In this document: piece by piece, positions 7,038 to 15,252 of the stretch
Position numbering within the stretch: position 1 is the stretch's first letter
Layout of the letters: every line of letters starts with the position of its first letter
Program-made: the position numbers and the translations under genes
Notes under the pieces: generated by a model
Told to the model about the DNA's origin: nothing
The model's input: the letters and a program-made list of their open reading frames with translations, nothing else
Databases searched by the model: none
Origin: Parvibaculum sp.
GTDB lineage: Bacteria > Pseudomonadota > Alphaproteobacteria > Parvibaculales > Parvibaculaceae
Assembly (NCBI GenBank): GCA_019635955.1
Contig: JAHBYL010000020.1
Coordinates: 1-43,395, forward strand
Length of the DNA stretch: 43,395 nucleotides
Reading direction: 5' to 3'

Positions 7038-9599
7038 TCAGTCGACCCGGAGCACGGGCGCCGCCGGCATGGAGAGCGCCCGCCAGGTGCCCATGAGGCC
7101 GAGACCCACGGTAACCAGCGCCGCCGCAAGCACCGTGACGGCCAGCGTACCCGGCAGGAAGCTCCAGGGCAGGTCCATCAGCATGGTCACGACCACGAAG
7201 GAGGCGACCGTGCCCGCGAAAGCTGCAACCAGCGCCGTGGCAAGCCCGAGCGCCGCATATTCCCTGACATAGATGCCGAGAATCCGCGCCCGCGTGGCGC
7301 CGAGCACCTTGAGCACCACGGCGTCGCGCACCCGGGAGTGGAACCCCGCCGCCATGGCGCCCGCAAGCACCAGAATCCCGGCGGCGAGCGTGACCGCGCC
7401 CGTCGCCCGCACCGCCATGGCGAAATTGCCGAGCAGCGAATTGACCGCTTCGAGCGCTTCGCGTACGCGAACCGAGGTGATGTTGGGAAACTGCGAAGTC
7501 ACGTCGCGCTCCAGCGCCTCCTCGGCCTCCGGCCCGCCATCCATCTCGACCGTGGCGAGCACCGTATGCGGCGCGGCCGACAGCATGCCCGGCGAGAAGA
7601 CCAGCACGAAATTGATGCCGAGATTGCTCCAGTCGATCTCGCGCGTATTGGCGATCTCGGCGGTGATGTCGCGGCCGAGCACATTGATGGTGATCCGGTC
7701 GCCGATTCCGACGCCGAAGCCCTGCGCAAGCTCCTCGGAAAAGGAGACGAGCGTCGGGCCGTCGTAATCCTCGGGCCACCACTGGCCGCGCACGATCGAC
7801 GAGCCTTCGGGAGGCGCGGCCGAATAGGTGATGCCGCGGTCGCCCCGAAGCGCCCATTGCGCTTCCTGCGCGACATTGAGCTCTTCGGCCGGCACATCGT
7901 TCACGGCGGAAATCTTGCCGCGCAGCATCGGCACGCGGTTGAAGCCCGTGACGTCTTCCCGTGCGGTGACGAGCGCCTCCAGCGCGTCGATCTGGTTCGG
8001 CTGCACATCGACGAAGAAGAAGGCGGGCGCGCGGCCCGGCAGGTCGCGCGTGATCTCGCCGGTGAGATTGCCGTTGATGAGCGACACGGTGACGAGAAGC
8101 GTGAGGCCGAGGCCGAGCGACAGCACGACGGCGGGCGTCGGCGCGCCGGGGCGGTGGATATTGGCAAGCGCAAGACGAAGCTCCGGCGAGCGCACCCGCG
8201 GCGCGCGCGCCGCCAGCGCCATGATGCCGCGCGCGGCAGCCCAGAGCAGGATGAAGACGCCGGCGGCACCCATCACGAACCAGAGCGCGAAGAGGCGTTC
8301 TTCAGCAAGCGCGATGGCAAGCCCCGCGAGCACGGCAAGCGCCGCCGCCGTCGCCGCGATGTAGAAGGGGCGCGGGAAGCGGCGGAGCGGCGCCACGAGA
8401 TCGCGGAAGAGGCTTGTCGCCGGCACTTCGCGCGCGCGGGCGAGCGGCCAGATCGCAAACGCGAGCGCGGTGAGCACGCCATAGGCGGCAGCGAGCATGA
8501 GCGGCCCGCCGTAAAGGCCGAGCTCGGCGGGAATGGGGATCATGTCGCCCGCCACCGCTTCGACGATGAAGGGCGCTGTGCCGCCGAGGACGAGACCGAT
8601 GACGATGCCGACCGAGGCAAGCGCCATGACTTGCAGAAGATAAAGGCGGAAGATGAGCGCGCCCGGCGCGCCGAGGCATTTGAAGATGGCAATGGTTGCG
8701 CGTTTGCCGTCGAGATAGGATTTGACGGCATTGGCGACGCCGACGCCGCCGACGACAAGCGCGGTAAGTCCGACGAGCGAGAGGAACAACGCCACCCGCT
8801 CGACGAAGCGGCGCACGCCGGGCGCACTGTCGCTTCTGTCGGTGACGCGCCAGCCCGCATCGGGGAAGCGCGCATTGAGCTCTTCGACCCAGGCAGAAAT
8901 ATCGGCGCTCGTGCGCGCGGCATCGGGCAGGCGGATACGGTAGTGATACTGGACGAGGCTGCCCGGCTGCACGAGGCCGGTCTGCTCCAGCGCTGCCCAG
9001 GAAATCATCGCGCGGGGGCCGAGCGCAAACCCGTCCGAGACGCGGTCCGGCTCGCGCGCAATGGTCGCGCGGAGCTCGAAATCCGTGTCGCCGATCCGCA
9101 CATGATCGCCGACCGCGACACCGAGCCGCGAAAGAAGATTGGGCTCGACCACAAGCCCCGCCACGCCCTCGCGAATGGCAATCGCTTCGTCGAAAGGAAT
9201 GTCGGGCGAAAGCTCCATCCGGCCGTAAAGCGGATAGGCATTGTCGACCGCCTTCAACTCGACCAGCGTCTGGCCGCGCGCGGCATCCGCCGCCGCATTG
9301 CGCGCCATGGCGCGCATCTCTGCCGAGGCCGATACCTCCGCACGTTCGCCGAGAAAGGCGCGTTCGTCCGCTGTCGCCTCGCGGTGAATGAGGCGGATTG
9401 CGGCATCGCCGCCGAGAATGTCCTGCCCGCCTTCGGCGAGCCCGCGCGTGAGCGCCGCCGACACCGAGCCGACGCCCGCAATCGCCGCCACGCCAAGCGC
9501 GAGACAGGCGATGAAGACGCGGAAGCCCTTGATGCCGCCGCGCAGTTCCCGCCGGGCAAGACGCGCGGCAAGCGCCAGCGACGTGGCACTCCCGCTCAT
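7038..9599 (-). CDS. ybbP: FtsX-like ABC transporter permease (YbbP-type)
   Basis: An 853-residue permease with the architecture of YbbP (COG3127). It has an N-terminal helix (about 28-50), a large periplasmic domain, and two FtsX-type membrane blocks: around residues 265-410 with additional helices to about 470, and a C-terminal block after about residue 725. The ABC partner is encoded immediately upstream with an ATGA overlap (9596-9599), and tesA is divergent on the other side, as in many Proteobacteria. Such MacB/Lol-like mechanotransmission systems act on envelope lipids or lipoproteins rather than transport in the classical sense; the cargo is unproven. Confidence 0.92.
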   Translation of the reverse strand: MSGSATSLALAARLARRELRGGIKGFRVFIACLALGVAAIAGVGSVSAALTRGLAEGGQDILGGDAAIRLIHREATADERAFLGERAEVSASAEMRAMARNAAADAARGQTLVELKAVDNAYPLYGRMELSPDIPFDEAIAIREGVAGLVVEPNLLSRLGVAVGDHVRIGDTDFELRATIAREPDRVSDGFALGPRAMISWAALEQTGLVQPGSLVQYHYRIRLPDAARTSADISAWVEELNARFPDAGWRVTDRSDSAPGVRRFVERVALFLSLVGLTALVVGGVGVANAVKSYLDGKRATIAIFKCLGAPGALIFRLYLLQVMALASVGIVIGLVLGGTAPFIVEAVAGDMIPIPAELGLYGGPLMLAAAYGVLTALAFAIWPLARAREVPATSLFRDLVAPLRRFPRPFYIAATAAALAVLAGLAIALAEERLFALWFVMGAAGVFILLWAAARGIMALAARAPRVRSPELRLALANIHRPGAPTPAVVLSLGLGLTLLVTVSLINGNLTGEITRDLPGRAPAFFFVDVQPNQIDALEALVTAREDVTGFNRVPMLRGKISAVNDVPAEELNVAQEAQWALRGDRGITYSAAPPEGSSIVRGQWWPEDYDGPTLVSFSEELAQGFGVGIGDRITINVLGRDITAEIANTREIDWSNLGINFVLVFSPGMLSAAPHTVLATVEMDGGPEAEEALERDVTSQFPNITSVRVREALEAVNSLLGNFAMAVRATGAVTLAAGILVLAGAMAAGFHSRVRDAVVLKVLGATRARILGIYVREYAALGLATALVAAFAGTVASFVVVTMLMDLPWSFLPGTLAVTVLAAALVTVGLGLMGTWRALSMPAAPVLRVD

Positions 9600-10324
9600 G
9601 CGAGCGCTCCCGTTTCGATGGACTCGATGAGCCCATCGCGGAGCCGCACGATCTGGTGGCAGCGCGCAGCGAGCGCCTCGTCATGCGTGATGAGAACGAG
9701 CGTCGCGTTCTTGCGCGCGTGAAGATCGAACATGAGCTCGATGATCTCATGGCCTGTCGACTGATCGAGATTGCCGGTCGGTTCGTCCGCCAGCAGGATG
9801 TCGGGATCGCCCGCGACCGCGCGCGCAAGCGCGACGCGCTGCTGCTCGCCGCCCGACAATTGTCCCGGATAATGCGTGAGCCGGTGGCCGAGGCCGACCA
9901 GCTTCAGCTCTTCCTCCGCCCGGTCGAACGCATCCTCGCGGCCCGCGAATTCGAGCGGGATCGCGACATTCTCGAGCGCCGTCATGGTGGGAATGAGGTG
10001 GAAGGACTGGAAGACGATGCCGATATGGTCGCGCCGGAAGCGCGCAAGCGCGTCTTCGGAAAGCGCCGTGAACTCCGCGCCTGCGCAGGTAATGCGGCCG
10101 GAACTCGGCCGCTCGAGCCCCGCCAGCACCATCAGCAGCGTCGACTTGCCGGAGCCGGACGGCCCGACAAGCCCCGCCGTTTCGCCCCGCGCGATCTTGA
10201 GATCGATCCCCTTCAGAATATTGACCGGCCCGGCAGTGCTCGGCAGGCTGAGTTTCACGCTGTCGAGTTCGATGATTGTATCGGACAAGTTTTGGCCTAC
10301 TTGTTGGTGTGAAACGGGGGGCAC
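9596..10324 (-). CDS. ybbA: ABC transporter ATP-binding protein (YbbA/LolD-like)
   Basis: A 242-residue ATPase with Walker A GPSGSGKST (about 54-62), signature LSGGEQQRVALARA, Walker B ILLADEPTGNLD and H-loop LITHDEAL, as in the LolD/MacB/YbbA group. It should pair with the FtsX-type permease it overlaps by 4 bp (ATGA). The annotated start is a GTG at 10324; an in-frame TTG at about residue 13 (just before SDTIIEL) is an equally plausible start, since neither has a strong ribosome binding site. Divergent from tesA, which shares the intergenic region. Confidence 0.92.
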   Translation of the reverse strand: MPPVSHQQVGQNLSDTIIELDSVKLSLPSTAGPVNILKGIDLKIARGETAGLVGPSGSGKSTLLMVLAGLERPSSGRITCAGAEFTALSEDALARFRRDHIGIVFQSFHLIPTMTALENVAIPLEFAGREDAFDRAEEELKLVGLGHRLTHYPGQLSGGEQQRVALARAVAGDPDILLADEPTGNLDQSTGHEIIELMFDLHARKNATLVLITHDEALAARCHQIVRLRDGLIESIETGALA

Positions 10325-10412
10325 CGGCGGAATCTACGCATCGGCCGGAGAACCGGATCGGGCGGGAGGGCGCCGCCTCACTGACGCAGAAGACGGAAAG
10401 GCAAGTTATACT

Positions 10413-11075
10413 ATGCGATATGGCCTCCCTGCGCCGCTTTGCAAGTTTTTCGCGAGCTGGGCAATCGTCCTTCTTCTGGTCGCGCCCGCCGCCGCGGACG
10501 ACCGCCTCACCATCGTCGCGCTCGGCGACAGCCTGACGGCGGGCTATCTTCTCGGCCCGGATGAGGGCTTTACCCACCAGCTCGAAAAGGCGCTGAAGGA
10601 GGCCGGTCACGATAATGTGACCGTGGTGAATGCGGGCGTTTCGGGCGACACGACATCGGGCGGGCTTGCGCGGCTCGACTGGGCCGTGGGGCCGGAGGCC
10701 GATGCCGTGATCCTCGAACTCGGCGCGAATGACGCGTTGCGCGCGGTCGACCCGGCGCTGACGCGGAAGAACCTGCAAGAGATCGTCACCCGGCTGAAGG
10801 AGCGCAATCTCCCCATCCTGCTCGCCGGCATGCTGGCGCCGCCCAATCTCGGCCGCGACTATGGCGAGAGCTTCAACCCGATCTACACCGAGCTTGCCGA
10901 GAGCGAGGAGCTGATCCTCTATCCCTTCTTCCTCGACGGCGTGGCCGGGGACCGGGCGCTCAACCTTTCCGACGGCATCCATCCGACGGCGGAGGGCATC
11001 GGCATCATCGTCGAGCGCATCCTGCCCAGGGTCGAGGAACTGATCGCCGAGGCGAGGGAGCGGACGGGCGGATAA
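10413..11075 (+). CDS. tesA: Arylesterase / lysophospholipase L1-like SGNH hydrolase
   Basis: A 220-residue secreted esterase with a signal peptide (about 1-28, ending APAAA) and all SGNH blocks: GDSL with Ser40 as nucleophile, Gly in GVSGDT (about 78), Asn106 in GAND, and Asp187/His190 in DGIH. TesA-type enzymes hydrolyse thioesters, aryl esters and lysophospholipids in the periplasm. The ATG at 10413 gives a proper signal peptide; the open frame further upstream lies in the antisense of ybbA and was discarded. GGAAAGG lies about 12 bp upstream. Divergent neighbour of ybbA/ybbP, as in E. coli. Confidence 0.93.
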   Translation: MRYGLPAPLCKFFASWAIVLLLVAPAAADDRLTIVALGDSLTAGYLLGPDEGFTHQLEKALKEAGHDNVTVVNAGVSGDTTSGGLARLDWAVGPEADAVILELGANDALRAVDPALTRKNLQEIVTRLKERNLPILLAGMLAPPNLGRDYGESFNPIYTELAESEELILYPFFLDGVAGDRALNLSDGIHPTAEGIGIIVERILPRVEELIAEARERTGG

Positions 11076-11165
11076 TCGTCATTGCGGAGAGGGGAGGTTG
11101 TTTTCGGTCCCAAGCCTGTAGACAATCCGGCAACCAAAACACCGAAATCCTCCGGGGGGACAGAA

Positions 11166-12206
11166 ATGGAATACCGCGAACTCGGGCGCACCGGCATCAA
11201 GGTGAGCTCGATCTGCCTTGGCACCATGACATGGGGTCAGCAGAACACCGAAGCCGAGGGCCATGAGCAGATGGATTATGCGCTTGCTCAGGGCGTCAAC
11301 TTCTTCGACACCTCGGAAATGTATGCCGTGCCGCCGAAGCCCGAGACGCAGGGCTCGACCGAGACGATCATCGGCAACTGGTTCAAGGCGCGGAAGAACC
11401 GCGACAAGGTGATCCTCGCGACGAAGGTCGCGGGCCGCAGCCCCATGACCTGGCTCCGCGACAATGGCGCCGGCACCGAGCAGAGCAAGGCGCAGATCGA
11501 GGAGGCGGTGAACAAGAGCCTCAAACGTCTGCAGACGGATTATATCGACCTCTACCAGCTTCACTGGCCCGACCGCCCGATCAATCTCTTTGGCGGCCTC
11601 GGCTACCGGCATATCGACGGCGCGACGCATCCGATCGAGGAAATTCTCGAAACGCTCGATGGCATCGTGAAGTCCGGCAAGGTGCGCCATATCGGCCTCT
11701 CCAACGAGACGCCCTGGGGCACGATGAAGTTCCTGCACCACGCGGAAACGAAGGGCCTGCCGCGCGTCCAGTCGATCCAGAATGCCTACAACCTGGTGAA
11801 TCGCACCTTCGAGCTGGGCGGCTCGGAAATCGCGCATCGCGACGGCGTCGGCCTTCTCGCCTATTCGCCGCTGGCGCAGGGCTATCTCTCCGGCAAGTAC
11901 CAGAACGGCGCGCTGCCGCAAGGATCGCGCAAACAGCTTTTCAACCGGCTGCAGCGCTATGGAAGCCCGCAGACGAACCGCGCCATCGAAAGCTACCTCG
12001 CCATTGCGAAGAAGCACGGCCTCGACGCCTCGCATATGGCAAACCGGTTCGTGACGACGCGGCCCTTCGTGACGTCGAATATCATCGGCGCGACGACGAT
12101 GGAGCAGCTGAAGCTCGCGGTGACGAGCGTGAACGTGAAATGGACGGAGGAACTCGAAAAGGACATCGAGGCCGCCCATCTCGACCAGCCGAACCCGGCG
12201 CCTTGA
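11166..12206 (+). CDS. tas: Aldo/keto reductase, Tas family
   Basis: A 346-residue NADP(H)-dependent aldo/keto reductase, closely resembling E. coli Tas along its full length. Tas-like hallmarks are VPPKPETQGSTET near residue 60, KRLQTDYIDLYQLHWPDRP, and the NADP-binding C-terminal stretch around IIGATTMEQL. The catalytic tetrad is recognisable (Asp and Tyr in FDTSEMY, Lys in ATKVAG, His in QLHWP). The start at 11166 follows a strong GGGGGGAC site; an upstream in-frame ATG at 11082 lacks one. Physiological substrate unknown. It stands alone downstream of tesA, ahead of a palindromic repeat cluster. Confidence 0.92.
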   Translation: MEYRELGRTGIKVSSICLGTMTWGQQNTEAEGHEQMDYALAQGVNFFDTSEMYAVPPKPETQGSTETIIGNWFKARKNRDKVILATKVAGRSPMTWLRDNGAGTEQSKAQIEEAVNKSLKRLQTDYIDLYQLHWPDRPINLFGGLGYRHIDGATHPIEEILETLDGIVKSGKVRHIGLSNETPWGTMKFLHHAETKGLPRVQSIQNAYNLVNRTFELGGSEIAHRDGVGLLAYSPLAQGYLSGKYQNGALPQGSRKQLFNRLQRYGSPQTNRAIESYLAIAKKHGLDASHMANRFVTTRPFVTSNIIGATTMEQLKLAVTSVNVKWTEELEKDIEAAHLDQPNPAP

Positions 12207-12231
12207 TCGGACTTCTTTTCTCTTCTTCGTC

Positions 12232-12309
12232 ATGGCCCGGCTTGTCCGGGCCATCCACGTCTTTAAACTGAAGAAGAAAGACGTGGATGACCCGCATGAA
12301 GCGGGTCAT
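12232..12309. repeat. Cluster of three consecutive palindromes (REP-like)
   Basis: Three inverted repeats lie back to back: ATGGCCCGG / CCGGGCCAT (12232-12240, 12246-12254), ATCCACGTCTTT / AAAGACGTGGAT (12253-12264, 12277-12288) and ATGACCCGC / GCGGGTCAT (12287-12295, 12301-12309). The pairs touch or overlap by two bases. The phrase built from CGTCATGGCCCGG and a mirrored copy with GTGGAT is of the kind repeated in many alphaproteobacterial intergenic regions. It fills the gap between the tas-like gene and thpR and may form stable hairpins in the transcript. Confidence 0.75.
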
Positions 12310-12334
12310 GACGGCAAGAGTAGATGTCCCGCCC

Positions 12335-12886
12335 ATGATCCGCCTCTTCACCGCGCTGGAAATTCCCGATGAGGTCGCGGAGAAGCTCGTTCCGCTGCAG
12401 CAGGGGATCGACGGCGCGCGCTGGATCGAGCGGCCGGACTTCCACATCACGTTGCGTTTTGCGGGGGATATTCCCGAAGATGTGGCGGATGAGTTCGCCG
12501 CGGCGCTCGAGGAAATCCCCGTGGCGCCTTTCGAGGTCGAGATCGAGGGCCTCGGCGAATTCGGCGGCGCGAGGCCCCACACGCTATGGGCGGGCGTGAA
12601 ACCATCCGAACCCTTGCGCATCCTGCAGGGCCGCCACGAAGCCGCTGCGCGGCGCGTCGGCCTCAAGCCCGAGACACGCAACTTCGCGCCCCATGTGACG
12701 ATCGCCCGGCTCGGCCGCGCCGAAACGGCGGAGGTCTACAGCTTCATCCGCGCCCACTCGCCCTTCGCCGCGCCGTGTTTCACGGCGGAACATTTCACGC
12801 TTTTTTCGGCGAAAGGCGCGACCGGCGGCGGACCTTATGTGGCCGAACGGCGTTATCCTGACTTCAGCTGGGTGGAGGACGACTAG
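12335..12886 (+). CDS. thpR: RNA 2',3'-cyclic phosphodiesterase (2H family)
   Basis: A 183-residue 2H phosphoesterase (formerly called 2'-5' RNA ligase). Both catalytic HxTx motifs are present: HITL at 37-40 and HVTI at 120-123, at the usual spacing. The enzyme opens 2',3'-cyclic phosphate ends of RNA in the cytoplasm. The start MIRLFTALEI matches the family start; the in-frame ATG at 12287 lies inside the palindromic repeat and is rejected. The 3' end overlaps by 4 bp the end of the convergent metallopeptidase gene. Confidence 0.92.
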   Translation: MIRLFTALEIPDEVAEKLVPLQQGIDGARWIERPDFHITLRFAGDIPEDVADEFAAALEEIPVAPFEVEIEGLGEFGGARPHTLWAGVKPSEPLRILQGRHEAAARRVGLKPETRNFAPHVTIARLGRAETAEVYSFIRAHSPFAAPCFTAEHFTLFSAKGATGGGPYVAERRYPDFSWVEDD

Positions 12887-13290
12887 CCCCGGCCCGCCGC
12901 TTCCTCGATGGCATGCATGTCATCGTCCGAAAGGCCCATATGGTGACCGATCTCATGCACCAGCACATGCGTCACGAGATGGCCGAGCGTCTCGTCATAT
13001 TCGGCCCAGTAGTCGAGAAGCGGGCGGCGGTAGAGAAACACCATGTCCGGCATGTGCACAGGCTCCATCACCGAGCGCTCGACATGGGAAATCCCCTGAT
13101 AAAGGCCGAGCAGCTCGAAGGGGCTTTCGAGCCCCATCTCCGCGGCGACTTCATCGTCCGGAAAATCCTCGATGCGGATGATGAGCCCCTCGCAACGCGT
13201 GCGGAAACCTTCCGGCAGCCGCTCGAAAGCCTCGTCCGCGATCTTCTCGAAATCCTCAAGCGTCGGCGCCTTGAGTTCGTTCCAGTTCAT
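12883..13290 (-). CDS. Zincin_1 metallopeptidase family protein
   Basis: A 135-residue protein of the compact Zincin_1 (PF06262-like) family. The zinc site HEIGH spans residues 112-116, continuing HMGLSDDD, so His112, Glu113, His116 and an Asp near 122-124 form a minimal metzincin-like centre close to the C-terminus. The N-terminal half is acidic. Members are common beside housekeeping genes in Alphaproteobacteria, but their substrate is unknown. No signal peptide, so likely cytoplasmic. Convergent with thpR with a 4-bp overlap of the stop codons. Confidence 0.9.
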   Translation of the reverse strand: MNWNELKAPTLEDFEKIADEAFERLPEGFRTRCEGLIIRIEDFPDDEVAAEMGLESPFELLGLYQGISHVERSVMEPVHMPDMVFLYRRPLLDYWAEYDETLGHLVTHVLVHEIGHHMGLSDDDMHAIEEAAGRG

Positions 13291-13373
13291 GGGGCCTCAA
13301 TCCTCTCTTGCACGGCAAGCTTAAGAGCGCGAGGCTCACGCCGCAAATCTTGTAAGGCCAAGGGAGATAGGAC

Positions 13374-13688
13374 ATGAGCGGGAAACTTGCAGGCAAGGCA
13401 CGCGAAAAAGCACTGAAGGGGCTCAAGGGCTGGACCAAGGTGAAAGGCCGCGACGCCATCGAGAAGAGCTACAAGTTCAAGAATTTCAACGAGGCCTTCG
13501 GCTTCATGACGCGCGTCGCGCTCGCCGCCGAGACGATGGATCATCATCCCGAATGGGCAAATGTCTGGAACCGCGTCGATGTGGTGCTGACCACGCATGA
13601 CGTGGGCGGCCTCTCGGAAAAGGACATATCGCTCGCCACGCTGATGGACCGCTGGGCGGGCAAGGCCGGAAAGCCGGGGAAGAGCTGA
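13374..13688 (+). CDS. phhB: 4a-hydroxytetrahydrobiopterin dehydratase (PCD/DCoH)
   Basis: A 104-residue protein of the pterin-4a-carbinolamine dehydratase family. The active-site histidines are visible as His57-His58 in DHHPEW and His75 in LTTHDVGG. The enzyme regenerates the pterin cofactor after aromatic amino acid hydroxylation; no hydroxylase gene lies in the window, so a broader pterin or molybdopterin role is also possible. An AAGGGAGA site precedes the ATG. NDH-2 follows 3 bp after the stop, so the two are probably cotranscribed. Confidence 0.92.
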   Translation: MSGKLAGKAREKALKGLKGWTKVKGRDAIEKSYKFKNFNEAFGFMTRVALAAETMDHHPEWANVWNRVDVVLTTHDVGGLSEKDISLATLMDRWAGKAGKPGKS

Positions 13689-13691
13689 GGC

Positions 13692-14963
13692 ATGGCGGAC
13701 GGGCCGGAAAAAGCGCGACCCCGCGTCGTCATTCTGGGCGCGGGATTTGCCGGCCTGACGGCGGCGAAGAAACTCGCGGGCGGCCCCGCCGACGTGACGC
13801 TGATCGACCGGCAGAACTATCATCTCTTCCAGCCGCTTCTCTATCAGGTGGCGACGGCGACGCTCTCGCCCGCCGATATCGCGGTCCCGATCCGCTCCAT
13901 CCTGCGCGGCGAGAGCAATATCGAGGTGCTGCTCGACCGTGTGACGGAAGTGAACCGCGAAGAGCGGCGCGTGAAACTCTCGAGCGGCAAGGAAGTCGCC
14001 TATGACTGGCTCATCGTCGCGACGGGCGCACGCCACGCCTATTTCGGCCATGACGAATGGGAAGAGGCGGCGCCCGGCCTGAAGGAAATCGACGAGGCGA
14101 CGGAAATCCGCCGCCGCATCCTGCTCGCCTTCGAGCGCGCGGAGATGGAGACCGATCCTGAAACGCGCAAGGCACTCATGACATTCGTCGTCGTGGGCGG
14201 CGGGCCGACCGGCGTGGAGATGGCGGGCGCCATCGCCGAGCTGGCGAAAAAGGCGCTTGCCGCCGACTTCCGCCACATCGATCCGAGCGGCGCCCGCGTC
14301 GTGCTGATCGAGGCGGGCCCGCGCATCCTGACGGCCTTTCCCGAAAAGCTCGCCGAGGCGGCGCGAAAGGGGCTCGAGCGCATGGGCGTCGATGTCGAGC
14401 TAGAACGGCCGGTGACGCTTTGCGACCGCGGCGGCATCGACACGGAGAAAGGGCGGATCGATGCCCGCACCATCGTCTGGGCGGCAGGCGTCGAAGCTTC
14501 GCCGGCCGCCGAATGGCTCGGCGTCGAGAGCGACAAGGCCGGGCGCATTCCCGTCGGCGAATGCCTGACGCTGAAGGATGACGACCGCATCTTCATCGCG
14601 GGCGACATCGCCTCCCTGCGCTGGAAGGACGACATGAACGTGCCGGGCATCGCGCCGGCCGCAAAGCAGATGGGCACCTATGCGGCGAAGGCGATCCGCA
14701 CACGCATGTCGGGCGGCACGCCCCCGCCCTTCCGCTATCGCCATAACGGCAATCTCGCCACGGTGGGCCGCAAGCTCGCCGTGATCGATTTCGGCTGGCT
14801 GCATCTCAAGGGACGCTTCGCCTGGTTCGTCTGGGGCTTCGTCCACATCTTCTTCCTGATCGGCTTCCGCAACCGGCTCTTCGTCATCCTGCGCTGGCTC
14901 TGGGCCTACTTCACCTTCCGCCGCGGCGTGCGGCTCATCACCGGCCCGGTGGACATCGCCTGA
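13692..14963 (+). CDS. ndh: Type II NADH:quinone oxidoreductase (NDH-2)
   Basis: A 423-residue FAD enzyme that passes electrons from NADH to membrane quinone without pumping protons. The FAD dinucleotide motif is GAGFAG (16-21), the NADH motif GGGPTG (169-174), and the region FIAGDIA binds the flavin. A short segment LFQPLLYQVAT resembles the NDH-2 quinone/flavin region. The C-terminal third has a hydrophobic, aromatic stretch (FVWGFVHIFFLIGF) followed by basic residues, typical of the amphipathic membrane-anchoring part of NDH-2. It starts 3 bp after phhB. Confidence 0.93.
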   Translation: MADGPEKARPRVVILGAGFAGLTAAKKLAGGPADVTLIDRQNYHLFQPLLYQVATATLSPADIAVPIRSILRGESNIEVLLDRVTEVNREERRVKLSSGKEVAYDWLIVATGARHAYFGHDEWEEAAPGLKEIDEATEIRRRILLAFERAEMETDPETRKALMTFVVVGGGPTGVEMAGAIAELAKKALAADFRHIDPSGARVVLIEAGPRILTAFPEKLAEAARKGLERMGVDVELERPVTLCDRGGIDTEKGRIDARTIVWAAGVEASPAAEWLGVESDKAGRIPVGECLTLKDDDRIFIAGDIASLRWKDDMNVPGIAPAAKQMGTYAAKAIRTRMSGGTPPPFRYRHNGNLATVGRKLAVIDFGWLHLKGRFAWFVWGFVHIFFLIGFRNRLFVILRWLWAYFTFRRGVRLITGPVDIA

Positions 14964-14966
14964 ACA

Positions 14967-15197
14967 AGAGACTGTTTGAAAGGACCGCCAACTCACGCTC
15001 GTCCTTCAATATGCAAACCTCGAACTTCGTCATTGCGAGCGAAGCGAAGCAATCCAGGGGCGACAGGTGCTGGGCTTGCCGCCCCTGGATTGCTCCTGCC
15101 TGCGCGAAGCCGGAGCTTCGCTTCGGCGAAGGCAGGTCGTCGCCGCTTACGCGGCTCCTCGCAATGACGACCTTTTCTGGATTTTCAAACAGTCTCT
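14967..15197. repeat. Nested palindromic element, MITE-like
   Basis: A 231-bp non-coding element bounded by a perfect 15-bp inverted repeat (AGAGACTGTTTGAAA at 14967-14981; complement at 15183-15197). Inside lie a second pair, TCGTCATTGCGAG-type (15027-15039 with 15158-15170), and a third 14-bp pair GCAATCCAGGGGCG (15049-15062 with 15080-15093). The inner phrases are of a kind widespread as an intergenic repeat in Alphaproteobacteria. No transposase is encoded. It lies between ndh and the terminator of the minus-strand SDR gene, and could be a non-autonomous mobile element or a composite repeat. Confidence 0.75.
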
Positions 15198-15200
15198 AAG

Positions 15201-15230
15201 AAAAAAGCCCCGGTGTTTCCACCGGGGCTT
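15201..15230 (-). terminator. Terminator of the SDR gene
   Basis: An 11-bp stem (15205-15215 with 15220-15230; core GCCCCGGTG, loop TTTC) is preceded on the plus strand by six A, giving a U-tract on the minus strand just after the SDR gene. Confidence 0.85.
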
Positions 15231-15252
15231 CCTGTTTTCAATTATTGAAAAC

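Noticed and set aside
7032..9722. A very long plus-strand open frame of 896 codons
   Set aside because: It lies exactly antisense to ybbP, is rich in Arg, His and Glu with no recognisable domain, and is a typical high-GC shadow frame. Similar long antisense frames at 292-1581, 2026-3483 and 39038-41239 were rejected for the same reason.
10407..10412. TATACT just before the tesA ATG, as a -10 of a leaderless transcript
   Set aside because: The best -35-like word (CTGACG) is 20 bp away, too far, and a normal GGAAAGG ribosome site is present, so a promoter further upstream is more likely.
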